From Emticicia sp. CRIBPO (lineage in GTDB: Bacteria; Bacteroidota; Bacteroidia; Cytophagales; Spirosomataceae), in contig NZ_JAAAKV010000008.1 in the NCBI RefSeq assembly GCF_009905725.1, forward strand, positions 62,001 to 126,000: DNA of 64,000 nt. Reading direction: 5' to 3'. A program made the translations under genes and the position numbers. Shown here piece by piece: positions 60,781-64,000 of this stretch. Position 1 is the first letter of the stretch; each line of letters opens with the position of its first letter. The notes below the pieces were generated by a model that made no database searches, was not told the DNA's origin, and saw nothing but the letters and a program-made list of their open reading frames with translations.

Positions 60781-62904
60781 ATGATTTTAAATCGATTAAA
60801 ATGTTTGTGCATTCTGGCTTTATTCTTTGCCCAGATGATTGCCGCCCCTGTTTTTGCTGATGATGGTTACAAATTGTGGTTAAAATATGACCCGATTAAA
60901 GACACTAAATTAAAGAGTGAATATGCCGTACAGCTTTCATTTATAGCTCTTACTGCTGATCACCCGACGATTGCCATCGCTGTCAGAGAACTTCAGACAG
61001 GGCTGAACGGCATGCTGGGCAAGTCCGTTGCGGAAGTAAAAAAGGCAGTTTCCGGTTCTAAAGGCATTATCTTCAGGATCAATGCCTCTGAAGCGGGTAT
61101 TTCTGAGGAGGGTTTCAAGCTGCAGACTGAAAACGGAAACACAGTTATTACGGCCAGAACTGAAAAAGGGGTATTGTACGGAGTATTTGAACTCCTGAGA
61201 AAAGTGCAGACAGGTCAAAGCATTAAAAATCTCTCTGTTGTGACTTCTCCAAAAATAAACCTGAGACTGCTTAATCATTGGGATAACAACAACGGAACCA
61301 TAGAAAGAGGCTATGCAGGCATGTCCCTGTGGAAATGGTACGAACTTCCTGAAAGAATTGACCCGAGGTATATCGAATACGCCAGGGCCAATGCTTCCAT
61401 CGGCATCAATGGTACGATGGTGAACAATGTAAATGCCAGTGCGAGATTTCTGACCGAAGAGTATTTGGGTAAAGTGAAAGCCATGGCCGATGTTTTCCGA
61501 CCTTATGGTATCAAAGTTTACCTCTCGGTCAATTTTGCTTCGCCGAGGCTGATAGGGAAGTTAAAAACAGCTGACCCACTTGACGAAGACGTAAGGAAGT
61601 TCTGGAAAGACAAAGCCAAAGAAATTTATGCGTTGATCCCTGATTTTGGGGGATTCCTGGTCAAAGCCAACTCCGAAGGCGAACCCGGCCCGATGGATTA
61701 TAAAAGAACACATGTGGATGGAGCCAATATGCTGGCAGAAGCTGTCAAGCCTTATAACGGTATTGTGATGTGGAGGTCGTTTGTGTATGCTGCTGATCCG
61801 AACGGCGACCGTTTTAAGGCGGCCTACAATGAATTCAAGCCGTTTGACGGACAGTTTGCGGATAATGTCATCATCCAGGTGAAAAACGGCCCGATTGATT
61901 TTATGCCTAGAGAACCTATTTCTCCTTTGTTCGGGGCCATGAAGAAAACGCCGGTTTCCATGGAATTCCAGTTGACGCAGGAATACCTGGGGTGGGCTAC
62001 GCACTGGGTGTTTGAAGCCCCGCTCTTCAAAGAATGCCTCGAAACGGACACTTATGCAGGAGGCGAGGGCTCTACTGTTGCGAAAGTAATTGACGGAAGT
62101 GTCTATAAAAATAAACTGACCTCGATGGTGGGCGTAGCCAATACAGGATCCGACAGAAACTGGACCGGACATCCCATGGCCCAGGCCAACTGGTACTCAC
62201 TCGGAAGGCTCGCCTGGGACCACAACCTCAGTTCAGAGCAGATCGCAGATGAATGGGTGAAGATGTCGCTGACCAGAAATCCGCAATCGGTTGAAATTGT
62301 TAAAAACATCATGCTCAGATCACGCGAAATTTATGTAGATTACACCTCGCCTCTGGGCTTGCATCACCTCATGGGAGAGGGCCATCATTTCGGACCTGAA
62401 CCCTGGCTGGTAAAAGCCCCGAGACCTGACTGGACGGCCATTTATTATCACAAAGCAGATTCAACTGGAATAGGCTTTAACAGGACAGCCACCGGAAGTG
62501 ATGCTTTGGGTCAATATGAACCCGGGCTCAGAAACAAATACGCGGATCCTGACAAATGTCCGATGCCCTACCTCATGTGGTTTCATCATGTTTCATGGGA
62601 TAAAGCATTGCCGACCGGCAGGAATGTCTGGGAAGAGATCGTTCATAAATATTACACCGGGGCAGATGAGGTGTTGTGGATGCAAAAAGAATGGAAAAAG
62701 GCAGAAAAAGATATTGACGGAGAAATTTATGACAATGTGGCCGCCAGGTTAAAGACCCAGTACAAAGAAGCCCTATGGTGGCGGGACTCGGCTGTGCTTT
62801 ATTTTAAACAACAAAGTAAAAAGGAAATCCCGGCTCAATATCCGAAGCCACAGAGAACCATAGAAGAAGTGAAAAAGATCGTTGACGTTTATCACGTCAG
62901 ATAA
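60781..62904 (+). CDS. GH67 alpha-glucuronidase
   Basis: A 707-residue enzyme with a signal peptide (CILALFFAQMIAAPVFA). GH67 blocks seen include LLNHWDNNNGTIERGYAG, the catalytic-region GGFLVKANSEGEPGP, and EFQLTQEYLGWATHWVFEAP. GH67 enzymes remove methyl-glucuronic acid from the non-reducing end of xylo-oligosaccharides. Length is typical (about 680-710). It complements GH115, which acts on the polymer. It follows uxuA and precedes the SDR gene by 25 bp. Confidence 0.95.
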   Translation: MILNRLKCLCILALFFAQMIAAPVFADDGYKLWLKYDPIKDTKLKSEYAVQLSFIALTADHPTIAIAVRELQTGLNGMLGKSVAEVKKAVSGSKGIIFRINASEAGISEEGFKLQTENGNTVITARTEKGVLYGVFELLRKVQTGQSIKNLSVVTSPKINLRLLNHWDNNNGTIERGYAGMSLWKWYELPERIDPRYIEYARANASIGINGTMVNNVNASARFLTEEYLGKVKAMADVFRPYGIKVYLSVNFASPRLIGKLKTADPLDEDVRKFWKDKAKEIYALIPDFGGFLVKANSEGEPGPMDYKRTHVDGANMLAEAVKPYNGIVMWRSFVYAADPNGDRFKAAYNEFKPFDGQFADNVIIQVKNGPIDFMPREPISPLFGAMKKTPVSMEFQLTQEYLGWATHWVFEAPLFKECLETDTYAGGEGSTVAKVIDGSVYKNKLTSMVGVANTGSDRNWTGHPMAQANWYSLGRLAWDHNLSSEQIADEWVKMSLTRNPQSVEIVKNIMLRSREIYVDYTSPLGLHHLMGEGHHFGPEPWLVKAPRPDWTAIYYHKADSTGIGFNRTATGSDALGQYEPGLRNKYADPDKCPMPYLMWFHHVSWDKALPTGRNVWEEIVHKYYTGADEVLWMQKEWKKAEKDIDGEIYDNVAARLKTQYKEALWWRDSAVLYFKQQSKKEIPAQYPKPQRTIEEVKKIVDVYHVR

Positions 62905-62929
62905 CAGGAATACATAAAACTAATAGATA

Positions 62930-63703
62930 ATGAATTTTGAATCGCAATCGGATGCCTTCTCTCTTGAAGGAAAACTGGCTTTGATTACAGGTGGGGGTGC
63001 CGGAATTGGCTTCGAAATTGCCCGCTGTATGATTTCGTCAGGAGCAAAGGTGGCTATTACGGGCCGTAATGAAGACAAACTAAAAGAAGCTGTGTCAGTT
63101 TTGGGTTCCTCTGCCAGCTACTTTGTGAACGATGTAACCCGCCTCGATACCCTTGAAGCATTGGTCAGTAAGATTGAAAAAGACCTGGGGGCCATCGATA
63201 TTTTGGTGAATAACGCAGGGATTAACCTTAAAAAGCCAGCGTTGGAAGTGACGGATGATGAATTTCAGAACATTGTGCAGACTAACCTGAACGCTGTGTT
63301 TTCCCTGACGAGGACATGTGCCAGAAGGATGGTGGAACGTCAGAAAGGTTCGGTGATCATGATTTCGTCGATGGCGGCTTATTACGGTATCGACAGGGTA
63401 GTAGCTTATGCTTCGTCCAAATCAGGGATTGAAGGCATGGTGAGGGCACTGGCTTCCGATCTGTCTAAATACAATGTCAGAATCAATGCGATCGCTCCCG
63501 GTTTCATTGAAACCAACATGATGAAAACCGCTATGGGAAGTGATCCCGACAGGATGAATAAGGCCCTGGGCAGAACACCCATGGGTAAGTTCGGCCAAAC
63601 CACTGATATTGGCTGGGCGGCCGTATTCCTGGCTTCAGAAGCAGCAGGATTTATCACCGGGGCCTCTTTGCCTGTCGATGGGGGGAATTCGATCGGATTC
63701 TAA
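62930..63703 (+). CDS. SDR oxidoreductase, probable fructuronate/mannonate reductase
   Basis: A 257-residue classical short-chain dehydrogenase. It has TGGGAGIG (residues 20-27) for cofactor binding, NNAGIN, the catalytic serine in MISSMAAYYG, YASSK for the Tyr-Lys pair, and IAPGFIETNM. By sequence it resembles gluconate 5-dehydrogenases. Beside uxuA and two glucuronidases it likely reduces D-fructuronate to D-mannonate, a step done by UxuB in E. coli. That assignment rests on context. Confidence 0.85.
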   Translation: MNFESQSDAFSLEGKLALITGGGAGIGFEIARCMISSGAKVAITGRNEDKLKEAVSVLGSSASYFVNDVTRLDTLEALVSKIEKDLGAIDILVNNAGINLKKPALEVTDDEFQNIVQTNLNAVFSLTRTCARRMVERQKGSVIMISSMAAYYGIDRVVAYASSKSGIEGMVRALASDLSKYNVRINAIAPGFIETNMMKTAMGSDPDRMNKALGRTPMGKFGQTTDIGWAAVFLASEAAGFITGASLPVDGGNSIGF

Positions 63704-63808
63704 AGAGATTTGTAATGGCTGTAGTTTTTATCGGACCGGGTTGATCATTACTTAATCGTTGAGCCCTAAACAATAACATAAGATTTTTAACGAAAAGCAG
63801 ACTTCGAA

Positions 63809-64000
63809 ATGAAAAAATCTCTCATAGTGGCAGCTTTGTTTTCTATCGGAATCGCAGTGGGTCAGCAGAAACCTATTTCTGCACCCCTGGTAAAGCATAT
63901 TTACACCGCCGACCCTTCAGCTCACGTCTTTAATGGTAAAATATACATTTACCCTTCTCATGATATTGACGCAGGCATTCCTCAGAGTGAAGCCGGAGAT
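63809..64000 (+). CDS. GH43-family glycoside hydrolase, 5' part only
   Basis: Sixty-four codons are visible before the window ends. They encode a signal peptide (MKKSLIVAALFSIGIAVGQ) followed by HIYTADPSAHVFNGKIYIYP, which matches the start of the GH43 five-bladed propeller, including its catalytic aspartate in the ADPSAH motif. GH43 enzymes include beta-xylosidases and arabinofuranosidases, which fits the xylan cluster. The 105-bp spacer before it shows no evident signal. Confidence 0.8.
   Translation, partial: MKKSLIVAALFSIGIAVGQQKPISAPLVKHIYTADPSAHVFNGKIYIYPSHDIDAGIPQSEAGD

Noticed and set aside
61561-62172. 203-codon minus-strand frame opposite the GH67 gene
   Set aside because: Lies inside a clear GH67 coding region; amino-acid make-up is not protein-like.
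1-64000. CRISPR arrays, tRNA genes, phage or insertion sequences
   Set aside because: No regular direct repeats, cloverleaf pattern, integrase or transposase was recognised on either strand by reading; a tRNA scan was not possible.

Overview
This 64 kb window is a chromosomal segment of a Gram-negative Bacteroidota bacterium, probably of the Cytophagales; the rank below phylum is inferred only from protein style. Supporting signs are repeated TAnnTTTG -7 promoter boxes, A-rich start regions with almost no Shine-Dalgarno sequence, a PorX-type response regulator/PglZ protein (a type IX secretion regulator), KDO synthesis, a multi-SLBB exporter, TIGR02757 and DUF3098 proteins, and long charged tails on ribosomal proteins S3 and L17.

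Region 1 (1-13767) is the fused S10-spc-alpha cluster, from rplB to rplQ, 26 genes on the + strand, including secY, map, infA, rpmJ and rpoA, and closed by a clear intrinsic terminator. Many of its intergenic spacers hold inverted repeats. The best are directly in front of rpsD and rplQ, in front of rpsH together with an internal promoter, and between rpsD and rpoA.

Region 2 (13768-36306) is housekeeping: a tandem-Usp stress protein, carA, an RlmL-like rRNA methyltransferase, thrC, a TMEM220-like membrane protein, SRP RNA with a near-ideal promoter, a small transaldolase, ftsE, an outer-membrane barrel gene coupled to porX, kdsB, a LysM/RlpA-like protein, TIGR02757, an aldose 1-epimerase, a bifunctional nuclease, a PlsC-like acyltransferase, ftsX, a DUF3098 protein, uppP, truB, ribF, a multi-spanning membrane protein, pheA and parE.

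Region 3 (36307-44510) is a surface-polysaccharide export locus: an SLBB outer-membrane exporter, a Wzz-like co-polymerase, an ABC-2 permease, a Wzt-like ATPase with a C-terminal sugar-binding domain, a DegT/DnrJ aminotransferase and a GT4 glycosyltransferase. Region 4 (44512-53956) holds rnhB, glgB and the gltB-gltD glutamate synthase operon, with a 668-bp AT-rich gap before gltB.

Region 5 (54023-64000, continuing past the edge) is a glucuronoxylan side-chain utilisation cluster: a LacI-family regulator, two matching operator-like palindromes, a structured leader ending in a terminator-like hairpin, a sialate-O-acetylesterase-like gene broken by internal deletions, GH115 and GH67 alpha-glucuronidases, mannonate dehydratase UxuA, an SDR probably acting as the missing fructuronate reductase, and the start of a GH43 enzyme. 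Together these would release 4-O-methyl-glucuronic acid from xylan and feed glucuronate into the Entner-Doudoroff route.

No tRNA, CRISPR array, insertion sequence or phage gene was seen.
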